This document shows positions 8,179 through 17,047 of a stretch of 64,000 nucleotides of DNA, one piece after another (the stretch's first letter is position 1; the number at the start of each line of letters is the position of its first letter). The notes below the pieces were generated by a model. It saw only the letters and a list, made by a program, of their open reading frames with translations. It was not told the DNA's origin and searched no databases. The position numbers and the translations under genes are program-made. Origin of the DNA: CBDBND01 sp965262665 (lineage in GTDB: Bacteria > Pseudomonadota > Alphaproteobacteria > Rhodospirillales > Rhodospirillaceae); NCBI GenBank assembly GCA_965262665.1, contig CBDHFR010000004.1, positions 248,001 to 312,000 of the forward strand, written 5' to 3'.

Positions 8179-9833
8179 CTACATACCCATGCCACCCATG
8201 CCACCCATGCCACCCATGCCACTCATGTCGGGCATTGGCGCGTTAGCCTTGGGTTCAGGCTTATCGGCCACCATGACTTCCGTGGTGACCAACAGTCCGG
8301 CGATGGACGCGGCGTCTTGCAGCGCTGTGCGCACGACCTTGGTAGGGTCAACGATGCCCGCCTGGACCAGGCTCAACATACTTCACCGGCCTGGGCATCA
8401 AAGCCATGGTTGGTGTCCTTCTGATCGAGCAGCTTGCCGGCCACGACGGCACCGTCAACGCCGGCGTTTTCGGCGATTTGCCGCACCGGCGTTTCAAGAG
8501 CCCGGCGGACAATGTCGATACCCACTTTTTGGTCGTCGTTGTCGGTTTCCAGGTTCTTCAGGGCGCGGCTTGCATAGAGTAACGCGACCCCGCCACCAGC
8601 AACGATGCCTTCTTCAACAGCGGCGCGGGTGGATTGGAGGGCGTCGTCGACCCGGTCTTTCTTCTCCTTGACCTCGACTTCCGTGGCGCCACCGACACGG
8701 ATGACAGCCACGCCGCCGGCAAGCCTGGCCAGACGCTCCTCAAGCTTTTCCCGGTCATAGTCCGATGTCGTCTCCTCGATCTGGCGGCGAATCTGCTCGC
8801 ACCGGCCGTTAATGTCGGCTTTCTTGCCGGCGCCATCGACGATGGTGGTTTCTTCCTTGGTGACTGTGACGTGCTTGGCCGTACCGAGCATATCCAAGGT
8901 GACATTCTCGAGCTTGATGCCGACGTCTTCTGAGATCACCTGGCCTTTGGTCAGTGTGGCAATGTCTTCCAACATGGCCTTGCGGCGGTCACCGAAGCCC
9001 GGCGCCTTGACGGCCGCAACCTTGAGGCCACCGCGCAGGCGGTTGACCACCAGGGTGGCGAGAGCTTCGCCTTCGATGTCCTCGGCGATGATCAGCAACG
9101 GACGGCTGGACTGCGCCACCGCTTCCAGAACCGGCAACAGCGGCTGCAGGTTGGACAGCTTCTTCTCGTGAATGAGAATGTGCGGATCATCCAGTTCCGC
9201 CACCATCTTCTCCGCATTGGTGACGAAGTAGGGCGAGGTATAACCACGGTCGAACTGCATGCCTTCGACCACGTCGAGTTCGGTCTCCAGGATCTTGGCT
9301 TCTTCGACGGTGATAACACCTTCGTTACCGACGGTTTCCATGGCCTCGGCAATGATGTTACCGATTTCTTCTTCGCCATTGGCGGAAATGGTGCCGACCT
9401 GGGCGATCTCGTCGTTGGTCTTGACCTTCTTGGTCCGCTTCTGCACATCGCCAACAACCGCATTGACGGCAAGATCGATACCGCGCTTGAGGTCCATGGG
9501 ATTCATTCCCGCTGCTACGGCCTTGGCGCCTTCGCGGACGATGGACTGGGCCAGGACCGTTGCCGTGGTGGTGCCGTCACCGGCGGTGTCGCTGGTCTTG
9601 GACGCCACTTCCTTGACCATCTGGGCGCCCATGTTTTCGAACTTGTCCTTAAGCTCGATTTCCTTGGCCACAGTGACGCCGTCCTTGGTGATGCGCGGGG
9701 CGCCAAAGGACTTGTCGAGAACGACATTGCGTCCTTTCGGCCCGAGTGTGACCTTGACGGCATCCGCCAAGATATCGACACCCGCCAGCAAACGGTTGCG
9801 GGCGTCGGTGGAAAATTTTATGTCTTTAGCCAT
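8179..9833 (-). CDS. groL: 60-kDa chaperonin GroEL, frameshifted near the 3' end
   Basis: GroEL forms the double-ring folding chamber that works with GroES. The first 484 or so residues match closely, starting MAKDIKFSTDARNRLLAGVD and including the ATP-binding DGTTTATVLA. At about 8375 the frame stops after FDAQAGEVC. The rest continues in another frame (LVQAGIVDPTKVVRTALQDA) to the usual Gly-Met tail GGMGGMGGMGM at 8179. Two single-base insertions within 15 bases (GAAG TATGTTGAG CC) explain the break. The product would lose part of the equatorial domain, so either the sequence has errors here or this copy is dead and another groL exists. It is co-transcribed with groES, 20 bases apart. Confidence 0.85.
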
Positions 9834-9853
9834 CTCAATTTACTCCATATTCT

Positions 9854-10177
9854 CTAGGCAGCCTTGCGAACGGCTTTTTTCTTCACTTCGATGACGCCGA
9901 GAATGTCTGTCTCTTTCATGATGAGCAGATCTTCGCCGTCAATTTTGACTTCCGTTCCCGAGTACTTGCCGAACAGGATGATGTCGCCGGCTTGGACATC
10001 CAGCGGCGCGATGGAGCCGTCTTCGGCGCGGGCACCGGGCCCGGTGGCGATGACTTCGCCTTCCATCGGCTTTTCCTGGGCCGTATCGGGGATGATGATG
10101 CCGCCGGCTGAGCGTTCGTCGCTATCGAGCCTGCGGACGAGTACACGATCGTGTAAGGGTCGAAATTTTGTTGGCAT
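9854..10177 (-). CDS. groS: Co-chaperonin GroES
   Basis: 107 residues. It starts MPTKFRPLHDRVLVRRLDSD, the standard GroES opening, and contains the mobile-loop region (DERSAGGIIIPDTAQEKP) and the IDGEDLLIMKETDILGVIE C-terminal strand. It caps the GroEL chamber. The C-terminus carries a short basic Lys/Arg/Ala tail that makes it about ten residues longer than many GroES proteins. A CIRCE-like operator lies about 150 bases upstream, so the operon is probably repressed by HrcA. Confidence 0.95.
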   Translation of the reverse strand: MPTKFRPLHDRVLVRRLDSDERSAGGIIIPDTAQEKPMEGEVIATGPGARAEDGSIAPLDVQAGDIILFGKYSGTEVKIDGEDLLIMKETDILGVIEVKKKAVRKAA

Positions 10178-10325
10178 GGTGCGTCATTCCTCTTCGCAAA
10201 TGACTAAGGATATTAAGGATATTGATGTGGCCTCCCGGTAAGGACAGCCACCGGGGCATTTAATGGGATTCCATGTGGGGTCAAGGGGGAAAAGGGAAAT
10301 ATTTTCAACGGCCTAGCCCGGGCTG

Positions 10326-10352
10326 TTAGCACTCTTGGGGTTTGGCTGCTAA
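10326..10352 (-). promoter_or_regulatory. CIRCE operator (HrcA binding site) of groESL
   Basis: TTAGCACTC, nine bases, then GGCTGCTAA. The consensus is TTAGCACTC-N9-GAGTGCTAA, so the left arm is perfect and the right arm has two mismatches. It lies upstream of groES, where CIRCE is normally found in alphaproteobacteria. Confidence 0.85.
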
Positions 10353-10439
10353 ATCGTTGATTCATAAGGCTTATTGATTTGATGGGAAGCCTTCTGGCAC
10401 GATTCGGAAGTTGACTGCCAACAGCGCCGGAGAGGTTAC

Positions 10440-10703
10440 ATGACCGCGATGGAGAAGCAGCTAGACGGATATCGTCTCACCACCGCCCAGATTCTCTATC
10501 ACCTCCCCGATCACCCCGGTCTGCTTCAGGAGTTCGTTTGGCAGCATCTCGACATTGCCCTCGGATTTCCGGTTCTGACGAAATTTCTCGATTTTTGGAC
10601 CGACAATCTTGATGGACCCCTACACTCCGTCACCGTGTGCCAGGCCAGACTCATTAAACCCGCCGAGTACCGTGCGGTAGACGGCAGAATCCTAATGCAC
10701 TGA
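10440..10703 (+). CDS. usg: Usg family protein
   Basis: 87 residues. The sequence YRLTTAQILYHLPDHPGLLQ, then FVWQHLDIALGFPVL, KFLDFWTDNLDGPLHSV and ARLIKPAEYRAVDG matches the Usg family, a small conserved alphaproteobacterial protein first noted near tryptophan genes. Its function is unknown. It is transcribed divergently from groESL and is a useful taxonomic marker. ATG 10440 follows GGAGAGG, a good ribosome site. Confidence 0.9.
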   Translation: MTAMEKQLDGYRLTTAQILYHLPDHPGLLQEFVWQHLDIALGFPVLTKFLDFWTDNLDGPLHSVTVCQARLIKPAEYRAVDGRILMH

Positions 10704-11078
10704 ACAACGGGCTGGCCGTGTTTCGGTTTGCCACGGTTTGATCCAACGGAAGCAGGATCGGAACACAATGACCGTACGTTTCCGCCCCATCAAAGCCCCG
10801 GTTTACAATCACACTTCAGACCGCTGTACGTAACGCCGGTATCGGCCCGCGACTTGAGGTTATTTGAGCTCTACAAAAGTGCGGTAAAGGTGGTTGCGGG
10901 CCCCCGCAACCACCGAGACAGTCGTAATCACGATGCAGTCAATCAGGTCCCGGATCGTCTTAGCCGCCCTCTCACATTCCTCGGGGCAACTTTAAAACTT
11001 GTGCCAAGCGTGTTACCTTGCTGGATAGGTGTCGGGAATCTCTACAAGCACTTTTGCAAGAGGTTTCCTAGGTTAGTC
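10704..11078. other. Intergenic region with a strong hairpin at 10889-10914
   Basis: No gene is visible. The hairpin has perfect 12-bp arms, GGTGGTTGCGGG and CCCGCAACCACC, around a two-base loop. A T-run is lacking, so it is not a textbook terminator, but it may end transcripts from usg or from the opposite side. Confidence 0.5.
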
Positions 11079-11405
11079 TTACTGTGCTTCCAGTTCACGT
11101 AACCTATCCACCATACCCCGCGACGAACGCAATCTCGACTGAGAGCGCCGCTTCACTCTTAAGTCCTTGATGTCCGTGTCTATGCCGCCAGGAATGGTCG
11201 ATACCGGCACTGGGCTCTCGATGATCTTGGTTCCCCGCCCGATCACGGGACTGGGTACGAGGCCGTGGTCCATGGCGGGCTTTTCTAATTCCTTGGGCAC
11301 TTGAGCCAACGCCTTACTCCGCTGATAGTCTTTGTACATTCCCGAGCAGGTACCCATGCACGCCGCTCCAAAGCGATGGTGTGCCTGACACAATGCCGAC
11401 AACAC
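11079..11405 (-). CDS. Hypothetical protein
   Basis: Up to 108 residues; I do not recognise it. A later ATG at 11339 (MYKDYQRSKALAQVPKELEK) gives an 86-residue protein and may be the true start. The C-terminus is basic (RVKRRSQSRLRSSRGMVDRL) and could bind nucleic acid. There is no signal peptide or membrane segment. The support is an uninterrupted frame with protein-like composition, nothing more. Confidence 0.4.
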   Translation of the reverse strand: MLSALCQAHHRFGAACMGTCSGMYKDYQRSKALAQVPKELEKPAMDHGLVPSPVIGRGTKIIESPVPVSTIPGGIDTDIKDLRVKRRSQSRLRSSRGMVDRLRELEAQ

Positions 11406-11471
11406 AAAAAATTGACTTTTTGTTTTTCCTATGGATTGAAGAACCCCGTTATAAGCTACGGGAAATTTGCG

Positions 11472-11678
11472 ATGAACGAAAAGAGTGCATTTGACTTACT
11501 TGCAAAAAAGATGCGGACTGCGTTTAAGTTGTTCTCTGCCTTGGGCGTGCCCAGGGCAGAGAAGGCTGAACTGGAAGAGGATATGTCCAGCAACGCCCTA
11601 CCGCGAGAGCGCTGTGTCTACCTCCTTATGCAATTAGGCAAAATTGAGGAGATTGAGATCATCAACGAGGATAGCTAA
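11472..11678 (+). CDS. Small hypothetical protein
   Basis: 68 residues from ATG 11472. It is predicted helical and amphipathic (FDLLAKKMRTAFKLFSALG, then YLLMQLGKIEEIEI). No family is recognised and no cysteines form a zinc site. It lies alone, followed directly by IS-like sequence (a TCAGACAATAC stretch at 11681 recalls the IS6 end). A frame open upstream to 11301 is probably non-coding. Confidence 0.45.
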   Translation: MNEKSAFDLLAKKMRTAFKLFSALGVPRAEKAELEEDMSSNALPRERCVYLLMQLGKIEEIEIINEDS

Positions 11679-11882
11679 AGTCAGACAATACAGTTCAAGC
11701 AACCAACTCGCGGTATTTCAAACTTCTCGCGTTCACGATCTGCTCAACAGCGTAAATGAAGATGTGCGGGTTGCCCCTATTGAGCCATAGATCCATCTTT
11801 CCGACCAGGCAATTTCGGGCGCAGCGGACTGGGTATCCAACCGCATCCACGCGGCCCTGGCCGGAAAGGGTAGCGCCTTGCG

Positions 11883-12130
11883 CTAACGCGGAGTGAAGCC
11901 GCGTGGGGGGCTGGGGCAACCCGAGCCGCGGGCACGGCCGGCGTTCGGCCAGTAGCGGTTCTTGAAGCGCCAGTTTTCGTTGCCGGTTTCGATGATCTCG
12001 CAATGATGGGTGAGGCGATCGAGCAGCGCCGCGGTCATCTTGGGGTCGCCGAAGACGGATAGCCATTCGCCGAAGGCGAAGTTGGTGGTGATGACGATCG
12101 ATGTGCGTTCGTAGAGCCGGCTGGAGGGTG
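11883..12130 (-). pseudogene. IS21-family IstB helper ATPase, C-terminal fragment
   Basis: ERTSIVITTNFAFGEWLSVF, then DPKMTAALLDRLTHHCEIIE and NWRFKNR are the sensor-1 and C-terminal parts of the AAA+ protein IstB. The Walker A and B motifs are missing. Upstream the frame begins in unrelated sequence. Another IstB piece, the Walker A region, lies at 16205-16325. Confidence 0.75.
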
Positions 12131-12372
12131 AACCAAGCATCGCGCTCTTGTTCGCTGACGTGGGTAGTCTTTTTTAAACGTCACCTCGTGGCGGCGGTAG
12201 AAAGCATGGAGTGTGCTGATTGCAACTCGCGTTATATTTAGTGCGTGTCGTCTCAGTAATGCTTACAATTTACCGTACGTTCTCATGTCTAATATGGGAA
12301 TTAATGTGGGAACTATGAGAACAGTGTTAGTAAAATAGATATAATATCAATTAGTTAACAATAATTAGTGGA

Positions 12373-12602
12373 GGACTCTCAGGCAGCAAGTTGACGCCAT
12401 TCGTCCAAGGCGGTGGCTCGGGCTTGTTTGAAAATGTCGCGGCGATTGAGATGGCGTTGGTGGTTGAAATGGTTGTAGATCGAGGCATGGACGGAGGCGA
12501 ACTTCTGCAGGGTCTTGATGTCTCTGAACCGTGCCATTGCCCCTTCCCGCCTTCGAAAGGGATGATGTGAGTTTTCCGCCCGTTCTATGAGTAAGTCTCG
12601 AT
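12373..12602 (-). pseudogene. IS6-family transposase 3' fragment
   Basis: The minus strand encodes ERAENSHHPFRRREGAMARF, then the C-terminal helix RHLNRRDIFKQARATALDEW and a stop. Only the end of the DDE domain is left, with the glutamate region (RAEN). Unlike the copy at 7738 it lacks the terminal repeat, because similarity breaks off just past the stop codon. Confidence 0.7.
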
Positions 12603-12755
12603 TTCACAATCTTAATCACAAGTAATTCATTGGTATTATGTAATAAATAACCAAATTAGATTATTCTAAGAAGCTGACGATAGAATTGCGTAATCAAAAC
12701 AAAAGCGGGTTCGTTATAACCTCAGCGCATCCAAGCGCACCTTTGTCGTATAACC
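12373..12755 (-). repeat. 383-bp repeat, copy B
   Basis: Reverse-complement partner of 7563-7945. On the minus strand it opens GGTTATACGACAAAGGTGCG, has the same AT-rich middle, and ends with an IS6 transposase tail. Confidence 0.75.
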
Positions 12756-12908
12756 TACCCGTCATCGGGTCCGTGGTGCGAGAGATGATACGACCATCGT
12801 AGCGCAGCACTTTGAGCCTACACCCTCCGAGAACGTCATCCACACCTGCGCGGTTTGCATCATGAAGACTGGCGGATGAGGTTTTCGTAAGGGACAGGTA
12901 AAACGGCT

Positions 12909-13103
12909 ATGTTGAACGCGTTTTTGGGATCATTCCCTCGAGAATGCCTAGATCACATAATCATCTTCGGTGAAGCACATCCGCGCCGGACGCTGAGACA
13001 CTACGTCCTTTATTACAATCGCGCTCGGACTCATCTGTCACTTGTGAAAGACTGCCCGCTTCTCAGGGCCGACGCTATCTCAGCGTTTAAACACCTTGGC
13101 TGA
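12909..13103 (+). pseudogene. Integrase-core transposase fragment (IS3/IS481 type)
   Basis: 64 residues. PRECLDHIIIFGEAHPRRTL followed by YYNRARTHLSL matches the last part of an rve integrase core, including the region after the catalytic Glu and the conserved YYN..RTH..L segment. Start and catalytic residues are missing. It is a remnant in the IS debris field. Confidence 0.65.
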
Positions 13104-13129
13104 CTGCATCACGAATACCGCCGGATAAG

Positions 13130-13324
13130 GTAAATGGAAATGACAGGATGTTCGACGCCCGTCGCAAACATGCTTGCAACCGATATGACGTACTTGGGTG
13201 GGTATGGCTTCCCACCGTGAACGAGATCGTAGTGATTCGATTGACGCCCAGGGGGCAGCCCTTCTTCGTCAATCCGTTTTACAACTTGCAGAAAGTTATC
13301 TTTTTCAAGACCATTTGGAATCAC
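13130..13324 (-). pseudogene. McrA-type restriction enzyme head-domain fragment
   Basis: 65 residues resembling the N-terminal head domain of ScoMcrA-like endonucleases: VVKRIDEEGLPPGRQSNHYD followed by LVHGGKPYPPKYVISVASMFA. The spacing of the Gly-x-Pro, Ser-x-x-Tyr and YPPKYVIS motifs is typical. The nuclease and DNA-recognition domains are absent. An HNH gene at 57.0 kb is a different fragment of restriction type. Confidence 0.55.
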
Positions 13325-13383
13325 GAGTTAGCTATTCCGCGCTCCCACGACTCCGGCACGAAGGAGGTAGCTCTGTGAGATCG

Positions 13384-13548
13384 GGCATTGTCAGATTAAA
13401 TCTGCTTGGTCGTCTCTCCCCGTCCCCTTTTGGGGATTTCAGGGCACAAAAAACAGATTTTGTCTGGCTTAGACCGGACAAGTACGGGCGACAGAAGCTG
13501 GCTCAACAACCAGAAAATTCTAACATATTATTTTGGTCTGACAATGCC
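13384..13548 (+). mobile_element. MITE copy 1 (165 bp) with IS6-like terminal repeats
   Basis: Starts GGCATTGTCAGATTAAATCT and ends GGTCTGACAATGCC. A second copy in reverse orientation lies at 52869-53027, similar over its full length. The ends match those of the IS6-like element at 53764-54569 (GGCATTGTCAGACTAA), which could mobilise it. Confidence 0.75.
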
Positions 13549-13689
13549 TCCGCCGATCTTCATGATGCAAACCGTCCAGGTGTGGATGAGGTTTTCGAAA
13601 GGGACAGTCGGCTAAGAACGGTTCTGCATAACGGATGTGTCGTTGCTCAAAGTAATAAAATAGCTGGACCGACGTTTATTTAGTGGAGC

Positions 13690-13868
13690 TTCAGCGTCTC
13701 CAGGCGCCAGTTCGAACAGGTAGCTTTGGTAGGGTGTCAGATAAATTCCGAACCAGTCTTCGTCCCCCGCAAAATCGATCTTTCCGGAAATGGTTTCTCT
13801 GGGGTCGAGCAGTGCTCCAGTTTGGATGTGTCCGTCAAACCCGGTGCGGTTCACTTCAATACTGTGAC
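13690..13868 (-). pseudogene. Fragment of a secreted protein with a PPC-like (pre-peptidase C-terminal) domain
   Basis: The minus strand encodes GHIQTGALLDPRETISGKID and FAGDEDWFGIYLTPYQSYLF, a beta-sandwich pattern typical of bacterial PPC domains appended to secreted proteases and calcium-binding proteins. The fragment is cut on the right by the IS5 element. The large protease at 35-38.8 kb ends in a similar domain but is not identical. Confidence 0.5.
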
Positions 13869-13877
13869 AATGCCTTA

Positions 13878-14783
13878 GAGGCCGTTTCGAAAGGGGTTGA
13901 GTGGCCGGTGTCGATGTGATTCCAGGAAGGTTGCTGAAACCGATCTGGAGCCGCCATGTGGACGCCGACCACCCGAGAGCAGCATAGCCGCAAGGCGCTG
14001 CGTTATCAGACTGATTTGACCGATGCGGAGTGGGTTGTGATCGAGCCTCATTTGCCTCCGGCTCATGGCACGGGACGGCCCCGGTCATGGCCGATGCGAG
14101 AGATCGTCAACGGCATTTTCTACGTGATGCGGGCTGGCTGCCCTTGGCGCTTGCTGCCAAGCGATTTACCACCGTGGGGCACGATCTATCGCTGGTTCGC
14201 TAAGTTCCGCGACGACGGCCTCCTTGAGAAGATCAACCACTTTCTGGTCATGGCCGATCGCGAGCGGGTCGGACGCGAGGCCAGCCCGAGCGGCGCGATT
14301 ATCGACAGCCAGAGCGTCAAGACGACCGAGGCTGGTGGCCCCCGCGGCTACGATGCGGGCAAGAAGATCAAGGGGCGCAAGCGCCACGCGCTGGTCGACA
14401 CCGACGGGCGCGGCCTCGTGCTCGAGGCGCATCCGGCGAGTATCCAGGACCGCGATGGTGGCGGGCCGCTGCTGTGCGCCTCACGCGGCTCGTTTCCGTT
14501 CATCGAGAAGGTCTTTGCCGACAGCGGCTACGCCGGCGAGAAGGCGCCACGGCCACCATGATCGCCGTCGAGATCGTGCGCAAAAGCCCCGATCAGGTCG
14601 GCTTCGCCGTTCAACCGCGCCGCTGGGTCGTGGAGCGCTTCTTCGCCTGGATCAACCGCAACCGGCGACTGGCAAAGGACTTCGAGGCCACCATCGCCTC
14701 GGCCCGCGCCTTCCTCTACGCCGCCTCCGTCATGCTCCTCGTCCGCAGATTGGCCCGAGCCGCATGACTTTCGAAACCGACTC
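13878..14783 (+). mobile_element. IS5-family insertion sequence, copy 1
   Basis: 906 bp, nearly identical to the 907-bp copy at 40188-41094. Ends are GAGGCCGTTTCGAAAG and CTTTCGAAACCGACTC. The flanking trinucleotides are TTA on the left and TAA on the right, so the simple 3-bp duplication seen at copy 2 is missing here. Confidence 0.9.
13956..14767 (+). pseudogene. IS5-family transposase, frameshifted
   Basis: Same DDE transposase as the intact 270-residue copy at 40266-41078. A single-base deletion near 14545 (AAGGCGCC instead of AAGGTCGCC) shifts the frame after FADSGYAGEK. The remainder, with the glutamate region ERFFAWINRNRRLAKDFE, is readable in another frame to 14767. The first Asp (IIDSQSVKT) and second Asp (FADSGYAG) are on the first segment. 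Confidence 0.9.
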
Positions 14784-14786
14784 TAA

Positions 14787-15095
14787 GAGAGTCTCTACTC
14801 GATAAATTATCTTTTCAAGACGCTTCTCAAGAGAATCATAAGAAGCAGTCTCAGCTTCGTCGTCAGGATTGTACCGGACCAAACCTAGAACTTCCTTCTT
14901 GAAGTTTGCCGCTGCTTGCATGGGATTTGTTTCTTTGAAAAAGTTATTTGTCCACAACATATCAACCAAAACTTCCAAAGCATTAATGCGTCCAACTAGT
15001 TCTGCGAACATTTTCTGTTGTATATGCATTAAGCCGTCTTGAGCTTCCAAGAAATCATCAAATTCGTCAGGCGGTTGTAGTTCGGGTTCTTCCAT
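14787..15095 (-). pseudogene. Hypothetical protein, 3' end cut by IS5
   Basis: About 100 residues remain, starting MEEPELQPPDEFDDFLEAQD. It is acidic and helical (ELVGRINALEVLVDML) with no membrane segment. Homology cannot be judged and I do not recognise it. The reading frame runs into the IS5 right end at 14783, so the native C-terminus is lost. Confidence 0.5.
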
Positions 15096-15194
15096 GGTGA
15101 ACCCTGGCCCTTTTATTACAGGTTTTTCATTTGGTTGTTCTTTCGCTCGACGGCATTTTCAGATGAACTGGGTCAGACATGTAGAACCTATAAT

Positions 15195-15810
15195 TGTCCG
15201 TCGTCAAAACATTTGGGACAAATGAGCGTGTTTTCTAACGGAGGATTTAGCTCATCTTGGTTGGCAGTTAAGCCGCCTGGCGTTGATGGTTCAAGCGGCG
15301 GTTTTGGCCGGTGAGTTTTTGGTTTTTTGTCTCCTTTCGATGATTGCGGTGTCTCGCCCGAAGGAGGCGTCAGCGGGGGTGACGGTGCCGATACTCTCAT
15401 GGTAGCGGTGGTTATTGTAGTGATCGACGCAGGCGCCGATCTGGTTTTCCAGATCACCCGGCAGGAAGTAGTTCTTAAGCAGGATGCGGTGCTTCAGCGT
15501 TTGATGCCAGCGCTCGATCTTGCCTTGGGTCTGGGGGTGATGAGGTGCGCCGCGAACATGGTCTATTTTCAGATCCTCCAACCATTCAGCCAGATCGCCG
15601 GAGACATAAGATGAGCCGTTGTCTGAGAGCAGCCTCGGCTTGTGGACGACTTTGGTCTGATCGCAGCCTGATGCTTTCAGTGCCAGGTTCAACGTCTCCG
15701 TCACATCATCGGCCCGCATGGTGGCGCACAGCTTCCAGGCGATGATGTAGCGCGAGAAGTCGTCCAGGATAGTCGACAGATAGAACCAGCCCCAGCCGAT
15801 GACCTTGAGA
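15195..15810 (-). pseudogene. IS3-family OrfB fragment with one IS end
   Basis: Carries the C-terminal half of the same DDE transposase as the complete element at 57653-59160: LKVIGWGWFYLSTILDDFSR, the second Asp in LLSDNGSSY and the Glu in QGKIERWHQTL. It starts at the same inverted-repeat end (TGTCCGTCGTCAAAAC at 15195). Identity with the full copy stops at 15810. The first catalytic Asp is missing. Confidence 0.85.
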
Positions 15811-15889
15811 TACCGGACGCCGGCACAGGCCAGGAGAGATATGACCATCGATCAGGCCGCATAGGTGAAGAACCGCCTGGTCCGGATTT

Positions 15890-16190
15890 TGGGAGCAACG
15901 TCACCAGCACCACGGAAGTGGCTGCGGCGAAGGCAGGTTTCAGTGCTGCCACCGGCTACAGGATCAAGCGGGATCCGACACTTCCCTCGCAAAAGAAAGC
16001 CCCGTGGGGACGGCGGCGTCCAGACCCGCTTGCCGGTATTTTTGAATCCGAGGTAGTGCCGATGCTGGAGAACAATGCCGGCGTTCGCCCGGTGGGCGTT
16101 CTCCAGGAACTGATGCGGCGCCATCCCGAGCTGGACCCGGATATCCGGCGCACCCTGGAACGGCGCATCCGTGACTGGCGCACAACGTAG
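15890..16190 (+). pseudogene. IS21-family IstA transposase, N-terminal fragment
   Basis: The frame encodes VAAAKAGFSAATGYRIKRD, the helix-turn-helix of IstA, then GRRRPDPLAGIFESEVVPML and IRRTLERRIRDWR. An intact IstA is about 500 residues. The sequence is cut at about 16190 and continues, after a deletion, with a piece of IstB. Confidence 0.8.
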
Positions 16191-16204
16191 TGCCGACGAT
16201 CTCC

Positions 16205-16325
16205 AAGGCCCAGGTCATGGCGCTCGCGGCCGGCCCGCGACGCATGGCTCGAACAGGGCGCCTCCTGTTTGATTTTTGGCCCGCCAGGTGCGGGAAAATC
16301 GCACCTTGCCTCGGCAACCTGTCAG
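16205..16325 (+). pseudogene. IS21-family IstB, Walker A fragment
   Basis: LIFGPPGAGKSHLASA is the ATP-binding loop of IstB. Only about 40 residues remain. With the IstA piece just upstream, it shows an IS21 copy that lost most of istA and the beginning and end of istB. Confidence 0.75.
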
Positions 16326-16404
16326 GTGAGGAACCGAGTGCGGTAATCCCGCTCGCTCGGGTCTGTGGGGGGAGGGGCTTGGCAACGACCCCTCCTACCC
16401 GGCC

Positions 16405-16455
16405 TGACAAACGTGCGCTGGGGGATGCGCTGGAGTTATAATGAATCCCTTTACG
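16405..16455 (+). repeat. Third copy of the 5' part of the 383-bp repeat
   Basis: GACAAACGTGCGCTGGGGGA then TGCGCTGGAGTTATAATGAA matches the first 50 bases of copies A (7563) and B (12755, minus strand). Similarity fades after about 16460. Confidence 0.6.
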
Positions 16456-16554
16456 TTATGCTTACGGCAACAGAATTGGATGGTGGCGTTAGAGGGTAAG
16501 AGTAATTATTATTCAATTAGAATCAATATGTTAATGTCTATTACAGATTAGGAA

Positions 16555-17024
16555 ATGACCCAATCCTCCAAACCCGAGAAGAAAAACCCAGCAAACCCAT
16601 CGATCCCGCCTATGTAACGGTAGCGGTGATGTCTATCATTGTTATCCTGATTGCATCCATTCTGTGGGTCGCCCGTGACTCACTGCGTGATATGTTGCCC
16701 GGCATTGACGGGGTTTACGAAGCTCTGGGACTGGGTGATGAAGAATCAGAGGGTCTCAGATTGTCGCAACCAACGCCCGTGCGGATAATGAAAGGTGGGG
16801 TCCAGACACTGGTAGTCACTGGATTTGTCGCCAATCTGACCGAAGGCATACAGACCGTTCCCAGTCTCAAATTGATGTTGATTGATCAGGATAACAACGT
16901 GGTTCAAGAAACGTCGACTCCTCCATCATCGCCGACGATAGATCCGAACTCGACCCAGCCGTACCGCATTGAACTCCAACTCCCAGACGAACGCGCAACA
17001 AGTCTCAAGGTAGATTGGGATTGA
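16555..17024 (+). CDS. DUF3426 domain membrane protein, frameshifted in an A-run
   Basis: The main frame (from 16626) has one transmembrane helix (SIIVILIASILWVA) and the extracytoplasmic DUF3426 domain (LVVTGFVANLTEGIQTVPSL, beta-rich). In DUF3426 proteins this domain usually follows an MJ0042-type zinc ribbon, and the gene often lies near ftsEX. An ATG at 16555 opens MTQSSKPEKK in another frame. One more A in the run near 16585 would join the two as EKKKPSKPIDPAYVTVAVMS, giving about 157 residues. That suggests a homopolymer error. The zinc ribbon is absent in any case, and IS debris begins just upstream, so the 5' part may have been lost. Confidence 0.65.
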
Positions 17025-17047
17025 TGATGAAACCGGGTTGCTGGACT

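Noticed and set aside
8174..8230. Short tandem repeat CATGCCACC possibly a microsatellite element
   Set aside because: It encodes the normal Gly-Gly-Met tail of GroEL on the minus strand.
9168..9894. Long plus-strand frames opposite groL and groES
   Set aside because: They mirror the highly conserved chaperonin genes and resemble no protein.
10728..11102. 124-codon frame after usg
   Set aside because: It crosses a perfect hairpin and has no protein-like pattern.
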